A stretch of 44,292 nucleotides of DNA from DASPJL01 sp035628645 (GTDB lineage: Bacteria > Bacteroidota > Bacteroidia > Cytophagales > Cyclobacteriaceae): assembly GCA_035628645.1 (NCBI GenBank), contig DASPJL010000047.1, forward strand, positions 1 through 44,292, written 5' to 3'. Positions 1 to 8,497 of this stretch are shown piece by piece. The position numbers were made by a program, and so were the translations under genes. The notes under the pieces are model-generated. The model ran no database searches. It saw nothing but the letters and a program-made list of their open reading frames with translations, and was not told where the DNA came from. Numbering within the stretch: the stretch's first letter is position 1; each line of letters begins with the position of its first letter.

Positions 1-1019
1 TTTACAAGACTAAAGTATTTGTCCATAGATTCTTTTGCGGCTTCATAGTCGCCGGTTTGAAACAATGAATATCCCAGTAATCGGTGTAAAACAATATTGT
101 TTGGTTCAATAGTAAGTGCTTGCTTCAATTCATTTATAGCAGCAGGATAATCCCTTGTCAAATAAACAAATATTGCATATCTGGATCTGCTTCCTTTTTG
201 CACGTCAGATAGTTGCATGTATTTGTTATACATTTCTTTTGCTTTGGAAATATTTCTTTTGGTAAAATATAACTCTCCAAGATCCTTGTAAATAGGGGCA
301 TAATTTGGATTAGCTTCCACAGCTTTTTGAAATTCAGCTTCTGCAGCTTCATAGTTTCTTGGTATCAAATAGATTCTACCAATTTTAGCATAAGCTTTTG
401 CTAAAGTCTTGTCAATATAAACTGCTTTTTCATATTCACTTATGGCTTTTCCTCCGTCCTTTAAAGCCAAATAAGCATCTCCCATTAAAAGGTGAGTAGT
501 TGCTTCTATTGAAGCGGCCTTATCTTTATCTCTCTTCTTTAATGAAAGAGATTTATTAAGATAACTTAAAGCTTTGTTTGCATCTTTATTGTCAGCAAAT
601 ATTAAGGCCTCAGCTATTCTGTTATAAACTACAGGATCTTTTTCCTTTGATAAATCTATTGCCTTATCAAACAAACCCTGAGCTTCTTGAATTTTATTAT
701 TATTAAGGGCAAGGAATCCTTGTCCGACATAATTTAATGGAGCTTTTGCGTCAACACTTACCCCTTTGTCAAAAAAGTATTTAGCAGAGTCCAGTTTTTC
801 TTGCTGAAGGTAGATATATCCAGCATAGAAATAATTGGAAGCCTCACTTGGTTCCTTTTCGATCGCTTTCTTAATTGTTGAATTAGCAGATTCAAACTTT
901 TCTACATCTAATTGTTTTAATGCTTCTTCAGCGCTTTGAGCCTTCAGCAATGTGCTTGTAAATACCAATCCAACGATCAATACTAATGTGTAAAAGAATG
1001 AAATTTTTATTTTTCTCAT
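1..1019 (-). CDS. TPR-repeat secreted protein (3' end outside window)
   Basis: An open frame of at least 339 codons starts at the ATG complementary to 1017-1019 and runs off the window, so the C-terminus is not visible. Residues 1-27 form a signal peptide (basic MRKIKI, hydrophobic core, LLKAQS). The rest is consecutive tetratricopeptide-type helix pairs with repeated patterns such as NYFYAGYIYLQQEKLDSA and AYAKIGRIYLIPRNYEAA. TPR arrays are protein-interaction scaffolds, and the signal peptide places this one in the periplasm or anchored to the envelope. It follows the PstS-like gene by about 60 bases on the same strand, at the end of the ExbB/ExbD/TonB locus. A role in that energised envelope system is inferred from position only. 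The binding partner cannot be read from sequence. Confidence 0.85.
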   Translation of the reverse strand, partial: MRKIKISFFYTLVLIVGLVFTSTLLKAQSAEEALKQLDVEKFESANSTIKKAIEKEPSEASNYFYAGYIYLQQEKLDSAKYFFDKGVSVDAKAPLNYVGQGFLALNNNKIQEAQGLFDKAIDLSKEKDPVVYNRIAEALIFADNKDANKALSYLNKSLSLKKRDKDKAASIEATTHLLMGDAYLALKDGGKAISEYEKAVYIDKTLAKAYAKIGRIYLIPRNYEAAEAEFQKAVEANPNYAPIYKDLGELYFTKRNISKAKEMYNKYMQLSDVQKGSRSRYAIFVYLTRDYPAAINELKQALTIEPNNIVLHRLLGYSLFQTGDYEAAKESMDKYFSLV

Positions 1020-1081
1020 TTTAATTTAAATTATCCAGGTTAACATTTTCATTTAATATAAACTATTATCACAAATTGTGC

Positions 1082-2044
1082 CTATTCTGTGTTTTTCTTA
1101 ATTTCTACTAATCTTACAGGCATTGTTGCCGGAACTAATCCAGATTTCAAAATAACCCTTTGTCCCTTATCACCTGCAACAAAGGCTGTAAATCCACTTC
1201 CCAATCTTAAGCCGGTCTCGGCATTTATAATATAAATACCCCTATTGAATGGATATTCTCCATTAGCAATATAACCTTGATAGGGTTGATAATATTCATC
1301 AGCATAATCAGAATTGCCCAACTTTGATATTGCCAATACATTTACTTTGTCTAAGAATCCTCTTGTAACGGTATCATCTCTATCACTGACCCAACTTACT
1401 CCGATTACTCCTATTGAATTCTTATTTTGTGCCACATAATCAATCACCTTTGGATTCGTATTAACTGCAAAACAGTTAGGTGGCAACTTTTCGACCTTTG
1501 CAACTGAATCTTTTAAATACCTGACAGACGCAGAACTATCGTTCGCGAAAATGATATTTATATTTCCTAATGAAGATTGTTTATTGATCTGTCCCCAGTT
1601 TGTTAATTCTCCTCTTAGCATTGATTGAATTTGCTCATAAGAAATAGCGCTGTCAGGATTATCTCTGTTAATAATAAAAGCCAGGGCATCGATCCCAATT
1701 TTAATAATTTTAGGACCAATTGTGTGTTTTGCCTTATAGGCATCCACTTCCTCTTTTGTTAAAGGTCTGCTTGCAATTGCCAGCTTTACTTCAGAATTCA
1801 ACAGCTTTCCAATTGTTTCAGACTCTGATGAATAGATTACATTAATCTTAGCGTTTTGATAGATGGCTTGAAAAGTATTAACTTCAGCATCTACAATAGG
1901 CTTCAATGCATCATCAGCTGTTATGGTAATTTCACCGGTGGCTGTTGTGTTTTCCTCAACTTTACTTCTTTCTTTTAAATTACAGCCTGATACAATTACT
2001 GCTAATAGAAGAACGATCTGATATAATTTTTTAAATAAATACAT
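1082..2044 (-). CDS. PstS-like substrate-binding lipoprotein
   Basis: The 320-residue protein has a lipoprotein signal peptide with lipobox VSGC (Cys21), so it should be a lipid-anchored periplasmic or outer-membrane protein. The rest resembles the phosphate-binding PstS-like fold: an early TITADDALKPI strand, the segment ESETIGKLLNSEVKLAIASRPLT, and a C-terminal YPFNRGIYIINAETG region. Classic PstS proteins feed phosphate to a PstABC transporter, but no permease or ATPase gene is nearby. Here the gene lies downstream of tonB and a small membrane protein and upstream of a TPR gene. Homologues in this position are often annotated as phosphate transporter components, but the ligand is unproven. 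A phosphate-independent sensory or TonB-linked role is possible (inference). Confidence 0.8.
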   Translation of the reverse strand: MYLFKKLYQIVLLLAVIVSGCNLKERSKVEENTTATGEITITADDALKPIVDAEVNTFQAIYQNAKINVIYSSESETIGKLLNSEVKLAIASRPLTKEEVDAYKAKHTIGPKIIKIGIDALAFIINRDNPDSAISYEQIQSMLRGELTNWGQINKQSSLGNINIIFANDSSASVRYLKDSVAKVEKLPPNCFAVNTNPKVIDYVAQNKNSIGVIGVSWVSDRDDTVTRGFLDKVNVLAISKLGNSDYADEYYQPYQGYIANGEYPFNRGIYIINAETGLRLGSGFTAFVAGDKGQRVILKSGLVPATMPVRLVEIKKNTE

Positions 2045-2061
2045 AATCAGGATAGTTAAGG

Positions 2062-2310
2062 TTAATCTTCTTTGATAAACTTCGACTTTTTAAAATACCT
2101 TTTATAAATTATATAACCTCGGTAAAGACTATATAAAATAAAGACACTTCCTAAAATCAATTTGTTGTTGGAAGATAAATTAAATACGGGCGTTTTGGAT
2201 ATCAAAAGCCAAAAACCGAAAACAAAGTATATTAAAGCCATTGCTATTCCTACAAAAAGAAATACTTTTTGGCTTACACTTTCCTTTTGATTTTCACGAT
2301 CCTGGTACAT
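2062..2310 (-). CDS. small two-TM membrane protein of the TonB locus
   Basis: This 82-residue protein has a charged N-terminus (MYQDRENQKESVSQK), two predicted membrane helices at about residues 17-36 and 51-68, and a basic tail (YKRYFKKSKFIKED). That is a helical hairpin with both ends probably in the cytoplasm by the positive-inside rule. No family was recognised. It lies 17 bases upstream of the PstS-like gene on the same strand, so the two are probably co-transcribed. A strong hairpin on the tonB stop codon separates both from the tonB transcript. It may be a small accessory subunit of the locus, judged from position only. Confidence 0.7.
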   Translation of the reverse strand: MYQDRENQKESVSQKVFLFVGIAMALIYFVFGFWLLISKTPVFNLSSNNKLILGSVFILYSLYRGYIIYKRYFKKSKFIKED

Positions 2311-2380
2311 ATTTAATTAACTCAAAACTATTTTATTACCCGATATAGAATCGATTAGCTATAGAAACGTAGAAAGAGAA

Positions 2381-2409
2381 AATTAAAAGGCCATTAAGGC
2401 CTTTTAATT
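2381..2409 (-). terminator. 12-bp perfect hairpin on the tonB stop codon
   Basis: The arms AATTAAAAGGCC (2381-2392) and GGCCTTTTAATT (2398-2409) are perfect inverted repeats around a 5-base loop. The downstream arm on the minus strand is followed by a pyrimidine-rich stretch (TTTTCTCTTTC). The hairpin includes the first bases of the tonB stop codon. It should act as an intrinsic terminator or attenuator between tonB and the two small genes after it. Confidence 0.75.
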
Positions 2410-3214
2410 ATTGACTTAATTTAAATCTTACAGGAAGTTGGTATCGAACCGTCACAGCTCTACCACTTTGTTTTCCTGGCTTCCATGGCGGCATTTTTTC
2501 TATTACACGAACAGCTTCCTGGTCACAACCACTACCGATACCTTTTAATACCTGCACGTTAGTAATACTTCCGTCAGGACCAACAACGAAACTGACATAA
2601 ACAGATCCTTCAATTCCTCTTTCAATGGCACTTGCAGGATAATGAATGTTTTTAGCCAGATATTTCATTAGGGCTTGGGTTCCTCCCGGAAATTCAGGCA
2701 TTTGTTCTACCACAGTAAATATTTGAGGTGCGGCCTCTTCTTCTCCAGTTCCAATTTCAGCTGGCGGTTCTTCAAATACAACTTCGCCAGGACCTTCAAT
2801 ATTTTCTGCACCAATTACCGGAGCCTTTTTTACCTCTTCTATTGTAGGCATTTCTTCCTCTTCAGGAACTTCCTTCTCCGTTACCTTAGGCGGTAAAAAC
2901 TTTACCACTTCCGTCGGTGGAGGAGGTAGATTAAGTTTTGGAGGAGGAGGTGTGTTTTGTATAGGAGGAGGTGGAGCCAAATCAGCGATCGATATTTTAG
3001 TTTTAGGCTTTACTGCAACCTCCTCTTTTGGAGTTAGTGCCTGTATAATTTCAGGTAAACCAACTGCAAAAGTGAAAATAGCTAAGGCTATTAATAAAGC
3101 CGCATAAACATTCTTTAGATAAATCTTTCTTAGATTATAAGCTCCATAGCTCTTATTCCTATCTTCAAATACGATCTCATCCATATTTGAATAAGAAACT
3201 ACGTTTGTATTCAT
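2408..3214 (-). CDS. tonB: energy transducer TonB
   Basis: This 268-residue TonB couples the inner-membrane proton-motive force, harvested by ExbB/ExbD, to outer-membrane TonB-dependent transporters. The N-terminus carries the Bacteroidota-specific cytoplasmic motif NRNKSYGAYNLR, then one membrane helix (about residues 37-58). A proline-rich periplasm-spanning region with PPPPIQ, PPPPK and PPPPTE blocks runs from about 84 to 115, followed by an acidic linker. The TonB C-terminal domain starts at about residue 170 with QMPEFPGG, then YPASAIERGIEGSVYVSF, and ends in VRYQLPVRFKLSQ. It follows the second exbD by 11 bases, so exbB-exbD-exbD-tonB reads as one operon. Its stop codon sits inside a terminator hairpin. 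Confidence 0.95.
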   Translation of the reverse strand: MNTNVVSYSNMDEIVFEDRNKSYGAYNLRKIYLKNVYAALLIALAIFTFAVGLPEIIQALTPKEEVAVKPKTKISIADLAPPPPIQNTPPPPKLNLPPPPTEVVKFLPPKVTEKEVPEEEEMPTIEEVKKAPVIGAENIEGPGEVVFEEPPAEIGTGEEEAAPQIFTVVEQMPEFPGGTQALMKYLAKNIHYPASAIERGIEGSVYVSFVVGPDGSITNVQVLKGIGSGCDQEAVRVIEKMPPWKPGKQSGRAVTVRYQLPVRFKLSQ

Positions 3215-3225
3215 ATCTTTAAATA

Positions 3226-3765
3226 TTATTGGTTCGTATTTTCACTAGGATTCTTTGATTCTTCAATCATCTTAATCTCTTGTTTTGAAATATCAACTAA
3301 AGCATATGTTGGAACCGCGGAAATTGTCATTTCATCAAAAATGTCAACGACATTCTGATATTTTGACTCTTCCATAGGTTTAATCAAAACAATCAATTTT
3401 GGGATTTCTGCCTTTTTCTCTCTTAGAACTTTTCGAATTCCCTTATCTGAATAATCAGTAACTAAAACTTCAGGGTCGGTAATTCCAACATAATAATAGA
3501 TTTTATTATTTTCTCCAAGAGCTAAAGACAGCACCTTCTTCTCATTTACCTCAGGGATTTTATCCTCAGGTTTAGGCTTCTCAGGCATGTTTATTTCCAT
3601 GGTCTGAGGTTTGCTCAACGTGTTAGCCAACATAAAGAAAGTAAGTAAAAGGAAAGCCAAATCTACCATTGGTGTCATATCAATTTTAGTAGATGCTTTT
3701 TTTGCCCTTACTTTACCGCCTTTCTTTTTACCGCCACCACCGCCGCCGGTGTTTACTTCTGCCAT
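3226..3765 (-). CDS. exbD: biopolymer transporter ExbD (second paralogue)
   Basis: This 179-residue ExbD/TolR-type subunit has a short cytoplasmic N-terminus that is unusually glycine- and lysine-rich (six Gly then KKKGGK). One membrane helix follows with the signature MTPMVDLAFLLLTFFML, whose Asp is the conserved proton-pathway residue, and then a periplasmic domain. It differs from the neighbouring ExbD in both the basic leader and the periplasmic part, so the two probably form a mixed or specialised stator with ExbB. It lies between the other exbD and tonB with short gaps, in one minus-strand operon. Confidence 0.93.
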   Translation of the reverse strand: MAEVNTGGGGGGKKKGGKVRAKKASTKIDMTPMVDLAFLLLTFFMLANTLSKPQTMEINMPEKPKPEDKIPEVNEKKVLSLALGENNKIYYYVGITDPEVLVTDYSDKGIRKVLREKKAEIPKLIVLIKPMEESKYQNVVDIFDEMTISAVPTYALVDISKQEIKMIEESKNPSENTNQ

Positions 3766-3813
3766 TTTATTAAACTTTTAAGTTTATAAATATTATTTAA
3801 GTAAATAAGAATA

Positions 3814-4407
3814 TTACTCTTCTTCTAAATTAGTAATCAGATTAAATCTGTTAATGTTCTTATCCTGAATTGTGCTAATTACTCTTTTAACAACAGGATA
3901 AGGAGCATTGCGATCACCTTTAATTGCAATTCTGGCCTGAGGGTTAACTACTCTTGAAAAAATTATCCAGTCATCCAGTTCATTGTTTAGGGAATCTACA
4001 GGGATACCTTGCTGCGCAACATCCTTCATTTCGTCTGCTGTATAGCTTAGTAGATTTTTTAAACCTGCAACCGGTACTCCGAAACTTTCAATGAGCGCAA
4101 AACGCATTTTTTCCTCCTCAGTAAATTGCACATTAAATCGTTCACTAATTTGATTAATGAGCTCCAATCTATGATATTTCCCATCTAAGGAAAAGAAGAC
4201 TCTTCCATCAGAAGCCATTGATATTAATATGATATTTTTCTCTGGAATCTTAATATCCGAAACCGAAGAAGGCATATCTACTGACAATGGATCCGGTGTT
4301 CTCGCTGTGGAAGTCAACATGAAAAATGTCACTAACAGAAAAGCAAGATCCACCATCGGAGTCATATCTAATGAAGGAGTAGCTCTATGTGGTTTAACTC
4401 TAGCCAT
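3814..4407 (-). CDS. exbD: biopolymer transporter ExbD (first paralogue)
   Basis: This 197-residue ExbD/TolR family protein has a short basic N-terminus (MARVKPHRATPS) and one membrane helix with LDMTPMVDLAFLLVTFFML containing the conserved Asp. A periplasmic domain ends in RIAIKGDRNAPYPVVKRVI, the typical C-terminal ExbD strand-helix motif. The gene starts 8 bases after exbB, indicating tight translational linkage. Two consecutive exbD genes after one exbB is a recurring arrangement in Bacteroidota. With ExbB it forms the inner-membrane proton channel that powers TonB. Confidence 0.94.
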   Translation of the reverse strand: MARVKPHRATPSLDMTPMVDLAFLLVTFFMLTSTARTPDPLSVDMPSSVSDIKIPEKNIILISMASDGRVFFSLDGKYHRLELINQISERFNVQFTEEEKMRFALIESFGVPVAGLKNLLSYTADEMKDVAQQGIPVDSLNNELDDWIIFSRVVNPQARIAIKGDRNAPYPVVKRVISTIQDKNINRFNLITNLEEE

Positions 4408-4415
4408 AAGTTTAA

Positions 4416-5255
4416 TTAAATAACGACTTTATCAACATTTTTAGCAGCAAAATTCTGAACTAAGGAAAATCCTATTTCATCAATGCTGTATGTTAATTCG
4501 TCAATTTTACTTGTAAAGAAATTATAAGAAATAATAGCAACAGCAGAACCACCAATTCCTAATGCTGTGTTAATAAGCGCTTCAGAAATACCAAGAGCAA
4601 GCTGGGCTGAATCTGGCGCTCCTCCTGAACCTGTCATAGCGGCAAAAGCTTTAATCATACCAATTACCGTTCCTAACAGTCCAATAAGTGTGGCAACTGA
4701 TGCAAGGGTTGCTATAATCGTTAGGTTCTTCTCTAACATCGGCATTTCCAATTGAGTTGTTTCCTCAATATCTTTCTGAATAGCTAAAATTTTCTTTTCC
4801 TGGTCAAGGTATTGAGCACCTTCCATGTCTTTGTATTTTAAAAGACCTGCTCTTACAACATTTGCAACTGAACCTTTTTGCTTGTCACACTCAACAATAG
4901 CCTGATCTATTTGACCAGAAGCCATCAATGATCTGATTTTTTTCACAAAATTTAATACGCTTCCTTTTCCTCTTGCCTTTGAAAGTGTAATTGCCCTTTC
5001 AATAGAAAAAACGATAGCCATTACTAAACATGAGATCAAAATTGGTACAATGAATCCTCCATGATATACGGTACCAAAATAATTTAATGGTGTTCCTTTC
5101 TCAACATCACCTCCAGCGAAATTTGATGGATTTCCTAAATAATAGATGTAGAAAAGAATAGAAACAATAAATATTATAGGAATAACAATAATAGCGAACA
5201 TTGATTGTCTTCCTTTAACTTCAGGTTTAGAAGGTTTAGAATTAGAATTTTTCAT
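4416..5255 (-). CDS. exbB: MotA/TolQ/ExbB proton channel family protein
   Basis: This 279-residue protein opens the locus. The hydrophobic N-terminal helix (residues about 19-40) is an addition common in Bacteroidota ExbB. A second helix lies at about 70-90, a cytoplasmic domain follows, and two core helices carry the family motifs ATLIGLLGTVIGMIKAF and LALGISEALINTALGIGGSAVA, the latter with the conserved Thr-Ala segment that lines the proton path. ExbB pentamers surround ExbD and convert the proton-motive force into TonB movement. Nearly 700 bases of AT-rich DNA precede the gene, so the promoter should lie there, but no convincing TTG / TAnnTTTG pair close to the start was found. Confidence 0.94.
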   Translation of the reverse strand: MKNSNSKPSKPEVKGRQSMFAIIVIPIIFIVSILFYIYYLGNPSNFAGGDVEKGTPLNYFGTVYHGGFIVPILISCLVMAIVFSIERAITLSKARGKGSVLNFVKKIRSLMASGQIDQAIVECDKQKGSVANVVRAGLLKYKDMEGAQYLDQEKKILAIQKDIEETTQLEMPMLEKNLTIIATLASVATLIGLLGTVIGMIKAFAAMTGSGGAPDSAQLALGISEALINTALGIGGSAVAIISYNFFTSKIDELTYSIDEIGFSLVQNFAAKNVDKVVI

Positions 5256-5950
5256 TGCTTAGTTTTTATAGTTAATTATTAGTTTAATTTATTTATTATC
5301 TTATATAATACTTAGTGAATTAAAAGATACAAGCAGAGAATATTAAAATCTTCCTATATCACGCCTTTTTGAAATAATTGTTATGCTTTTTGCTTTGGGC
5401 CATTATAAAAATTTTATTCATCAAATTTATTTCTATTGTTATTGATAATTTTTATTAAAACGCCTTTTCCCAAAGAATTAATTATTTTTTTAAACTTTTA
5501 CCGAATTAAATTATACAGTTAATAAAACTATACACTTAAAGGTTCCCTGCCCCCTATAAATTCATTACTTTTTTTTTGAGTAGATCTAAATTCAAAACAA
5601 ATGAGAGGATCATTATCGTATTAGTATACAATTATATAAACTTTATTCTATAAATATTCTTGTTTTTGTACCAAAGTAAGTTATTTTTTTTCTTAAAAAC
5701 TTCCAAAAACCAGCCGTCTAAGAAAAATTCAAAAACTAGTCCTCTAAAAACAAAACCTGACGGTATTTTTAAATTATTTGCTATAATAAATACATTTTTT
5801 AAAGTTACCAAAAAATAAAGTTTTTTATAAAATGCCTTTTAAAGATATTTTTCCCGATGATGTTTGAGAGAGATAATTACACCCAGACAGGTTATCTTAC
5901 ATATTCTTAAGAAGATATAAGCTCTAACAATAATTTCTTGTGGTTTAGTT
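5256..5950. other. AT-rich intergenic region upstream of exbB
   Basis: About 695 bases hold no supportable gene on either strand. The stretch is very AT-rich with several poly-A/T runs. A weak match to a Bacteroidota -7 box on the minus strand (TAAATTTG, complement of 5422-5429) is about 170 bases from exbB and lacks a paired TTG. No strong hairpin or repeat was seen. Confidence 0.5.
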
Positions 5951-7264
5951 CTAATTTTTAAATTCTTGAAAATTACTGTCTAAAATTTCAAATATTGCCT
6001 TCGCTTTCAATAAACATTCCTGATATTCATATTCAGGATCCGCGTCAAAAGTAATTGCGCTTCCTACCTGAAATGAAAGTTTTCCGGTATTTGAATTATA
6101 AAATATACTTCTTATGATGACATTAAGGTCAAAATCACCCTCGGGAGTAAAGTAGCCACCTGCACCAGAAAACGCACCTCTTTTTGACGTTTCATATTGC
6201 TCAATAATTTCCATTGCACGAATTTTGGGCGCTCCCGTCATGCTTCCCATGGGAAATGCATTTTTAATTGTATCAATAAAATGAACTTCAGGTCTTTTTT
6301 GGGAAGAAATGGTCGAAATCATTTGATGTAACTGCTTAAACGAGTATATCTCAAACATTTCTTCCACTGTTATACTGCCCGGAACAGACGACTTAGCCAA
6401 GTCATTCCTGACTATATCAACAATCATCATATTCTCTGCAATTTCTTTTTCTGAAGATTTTAAATGATTTATCAATGCTTCATCTTCTGCGTCAGTTTCC
6501 CCTCTTTTAATGGTTCCTTTAATAGGTTGCGAAACCAGCCTTTCCCCTTTCATTTTTAAAAATCGCTCCGGCGAAGAACAAATAATATATTGATCGCCTG
6601 ACCTTAAATAAAAAGAAAAAGGCATGGGAGAATTATTGATTAACCGGTAAAAGCTATTTAAGGGACTAATTTCAAAAGACTTGCCGGCAAACTCAATACA
6701 ATAATTTATTTCGTAGATGTCCCCTTCAAGTAAATGTTCCTTTATTTTTCCTATTGTTTCTAAATATTTGTTCTTATCAATGGTAGAAAGAAAAGAAACC
6801 CTTGCTTTATTATCTGATAAAGCAAAAGATGTGAATCTATTAATTTCTTCAAAATAAACATCAGGATCAGAAAATGAATATATGATTACCGAAGAATCCT
6901 TAAAAAACAATAGTATTTCGGGGACAAAAAATAATATTTCTTCCGTTTGTTGGTAATCGGGATTATTAGAATTTAATGCTTCAATTTGGTTCTTTAAATC
7001 ATATGACAAATATCCCAGCATCCAATCCTGATGCTCCCGGTAGAAATTCTTCAGGCATTCAAACGAATCGTTTCCTGTAGGTTTCAGTATTTCTTTTGCT
7101 CCCACAGCCAACATATTAATAAAAGGATCATTTGGATATTTAATTCCTTTATTTTCAAGAATACACGAATATTTAAATTGCTGACTCCAATTCCAGGCCT
7201 TTAATTTAAAGTCCCAAGCATCGTCAATTTTAAATTCCTTACACTTCCTGTTCATGAAACTCAT
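5951..7264 (-). CDS. pabB: aminodeoxychorismate synthase component I
   Basis: This 437-residue chorismate-binding enzyme has C-terminal signatures SQPIKGTIKRG, MMIVDIVRNDLAK, FPMGSMTGAPKIRAMEII and GAFSGAGGYFTPEGDFDLNVIIR. It would convert chorismate and an amide-derived amino group to 4-amino-4-deoxychorismate for folate synthesis. The lysine in PIKGT is the PabB-type nucleophile, whereas anthranilate synthase TrpE has alanine there (PIAGT), so pabB is preferred over trpE. The N-terminal part (1-110) matches the short PabB-type leader. No glutamine amidotransferase subunit (pabA) is adjacent. The start could be Met1 or Met4. The gene stands alone on the minus strand, about 135 bases from its upstream neighbour. 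Confidence 0.88.
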   Translation of the reverse strand: MSFMNRKCKEFKIDDAWDFKLKAWNWSQQFKYSCILENKGIKYPNDPFINMLAVGAKEILKPTGNDSFECLKNFYREHQDWMLGYLSYDLKNQIEALNSNNPDYQQTEEILFFVPEILLFFKDSSVIIYSFSDPDVYFEEINRFTSFALSDNKARVSFLSTIDKNKYLETIGKIKEHLLEGDIYEINYCIEFAGKSFEISPLNSFYRLINNSPMPFSFYLRSGDQYIICSSPERFLKMKGERLVSQPIKGTIKRGETDAEDEALINHLKSSEKEIAENMMIVDIVRNDLAKSSVPGSITVEEMFEIYSFKQLHQMISTISSQKRPEVHFIDTIKNAFPMGSMTGAPKIRAMEIIEQYETSKRGAFSGAGGYFTPEGDFDLNVIIRSIFYNSNTGKLSFQVGSAITFDADPEYEYQECLLKAKAIFEILDSNFQEFKN

Positions 7265-7401
7265 AAACTGACAATGATACTTAAGTTTAACAATACTTTC
7301 AGAAATTATAAATAGTTAAAATAAAGTGTCCCTGACATTCTGTTACAAAGTTTGCAAAGAAATACGGGAAGAAAACCTCCTTTAATTTTTAAGAATCCGA
7401 A

Positions 7402-8496
7402 TTAATTTTGGGTTAGTTTCTGAGAATGTGGATAATTCTTTACTATTATTCTAAACTTCTCTGCAATCAGTTTGGTAAGAATCCTTGAACCTTGTTCATT
7501 TACATGGTCAGCATCAAATAAATTTTCTTTCTTAAAAAGTTCAGGGTACTTTCTGCTGTCGGCAAACTGAATTTTATGATTTTCAGGAATTTGTTCAAAT
7601 AGTGGGATCAGCTCATCATACTGATAACTTTTCCACTGGGGAGGCATAGTAAATATAAGGTGGATGCCCCGATCTTCAGATAATTTTATCAAATGATTCA
7701 TCTTCTCTAAATAGACTTCATTATAATAATCAAAAGTTTCTACATCCTCATATTTTGCAAATGAAACGGAGCTTGCCCGCTTAACCTCCTCTATTTCTTT
7801 AAGGTATCTTTCTGAAAGAAAATAGCTATTCTCACCCTTAGCAGCAGAATCCCTGTTAACGGGCAAAAAGCCTTTATTATCCTTTAAAACATCGAGGGTT
7901 AAAGCCGTTTCATCATTCTCCTGTGCATGATAATTAAATATTTCATTTACAATTCCGATATTAAATGTTTTGTCAATATAGTTAACCGAGCGGGTGCCTA
8001 CGGTCCAAACTTTATAAGGAAGAGGAATTCGGGAATTAATAGCGCTGTTTATCGTATAAACATAATTATCATTATTAAGCCAATAGAAGTTTCTACGAGT
8101 ATGAAGGTTTTTATACTTTATATTAGGAAACCAATTCAATTCCATCAAAACATATTTAAAATGAAGAGAGTCCTCTTTTAAAAGGTTTTCATATAAATAA
8201 AAGGATTCAGGAGGAAGCAAATTTTGTATGCCATAGTTAAAGGAGTGAACTTCCATATCCTGACTTACTATACTATCAAACAAAACAGGATCTATTTGGT
8301 GAAAGGTCTTACTAGATCCGAAAAACATAAGGTTATAATCATCTTTATTTTTAACGATATAATTTCTTTTGTCTGTAATGGCCTGGTTTCCCCAAAAAAA
8401 AGGAGTGATCTTTTTATATATAGATCTGCTTAAAAAAACATTTACAACACCTACCAGCAATAATAATAAGCCGACTTTAAAATATAACTTCTTCAT
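7402..8496 (-). CDS. SGNH-hydrolase-like partner of the MBOAT acyltransferase
   Basis: The chosen ATG (complement of 8494-8496) begins one base after the MBOAT stop codon and gives a 364-residue protein with an N-terminal membrane anchor (KKLYFKVGLLLLLVGVVNVF). An in-frame upstream ATG at 8541 would overlap the MBOAT gene. The extracytoplasmic domain has an SGNH-like block I, MFFGSSKTF (Gly60-Ser61-Ser62), and a C-terminal block V, DADHVNEQG (Asp328, His331), the expected Ser / Asp-His catalytic set. MBOAT proteins commonly work with such a protein (AlgI with AlgJ/AlgX, DltB with DltD, PatA with PatB) to move acyl groups onto an extracellular polymer. The acceptor polymer is unknown. No close family name was recognised. 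Confidence 0.75.
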   Translation of the reverse strand: MKKLYFKVGLLLLLVGVVNVFLSRSIYKKITPFFWGNQAITDKRNYIVKNKDDYNLMFFGSSKTFHQIDPVLFDSIVSQDMEVHSFNYGIQNLLPPESFYLYENLLKEDSLHFKYVLMELNWFPNIKYKNLHTRRNFYWLNNDNYVYTINSAINSRIPLPYKVWTVGTRSVNYIDKTFNIGIVNEIFNYHAQENDETALTLDVLKDNKGFLPVNRDSAAKGENSYFLSERYLKEIEEVKRASSVSFAKYEDVETFDYYNEVYLEKMNHLIKLSEDRGIHLIFTMPPQWKSYQYDELIPLFEQIPENHKIQFADSRKYPELFKKENLFDADHVNEQGSRILTKLIAEKFRIIVKNYPHSQKLTQN

Positions 8497-8497
8497 A

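Noticed and set aside
2675..2896. Open frame on the plus strand inside tonB
   Set aside because: It is antisense to a clear TonB protein, is Phe/Ser/Arg-rich with no domain, and reflects the complement of Pro/Glu-rich codons.
5951..7264. Anthranilate synthase component I (TrpE) as the name of the chorismate enzyme
   Set aside because: The active-site motif is PIKGT with Lys, the PabB form, and the N-terminus is of the short PabB type; no trp genes are nearby.
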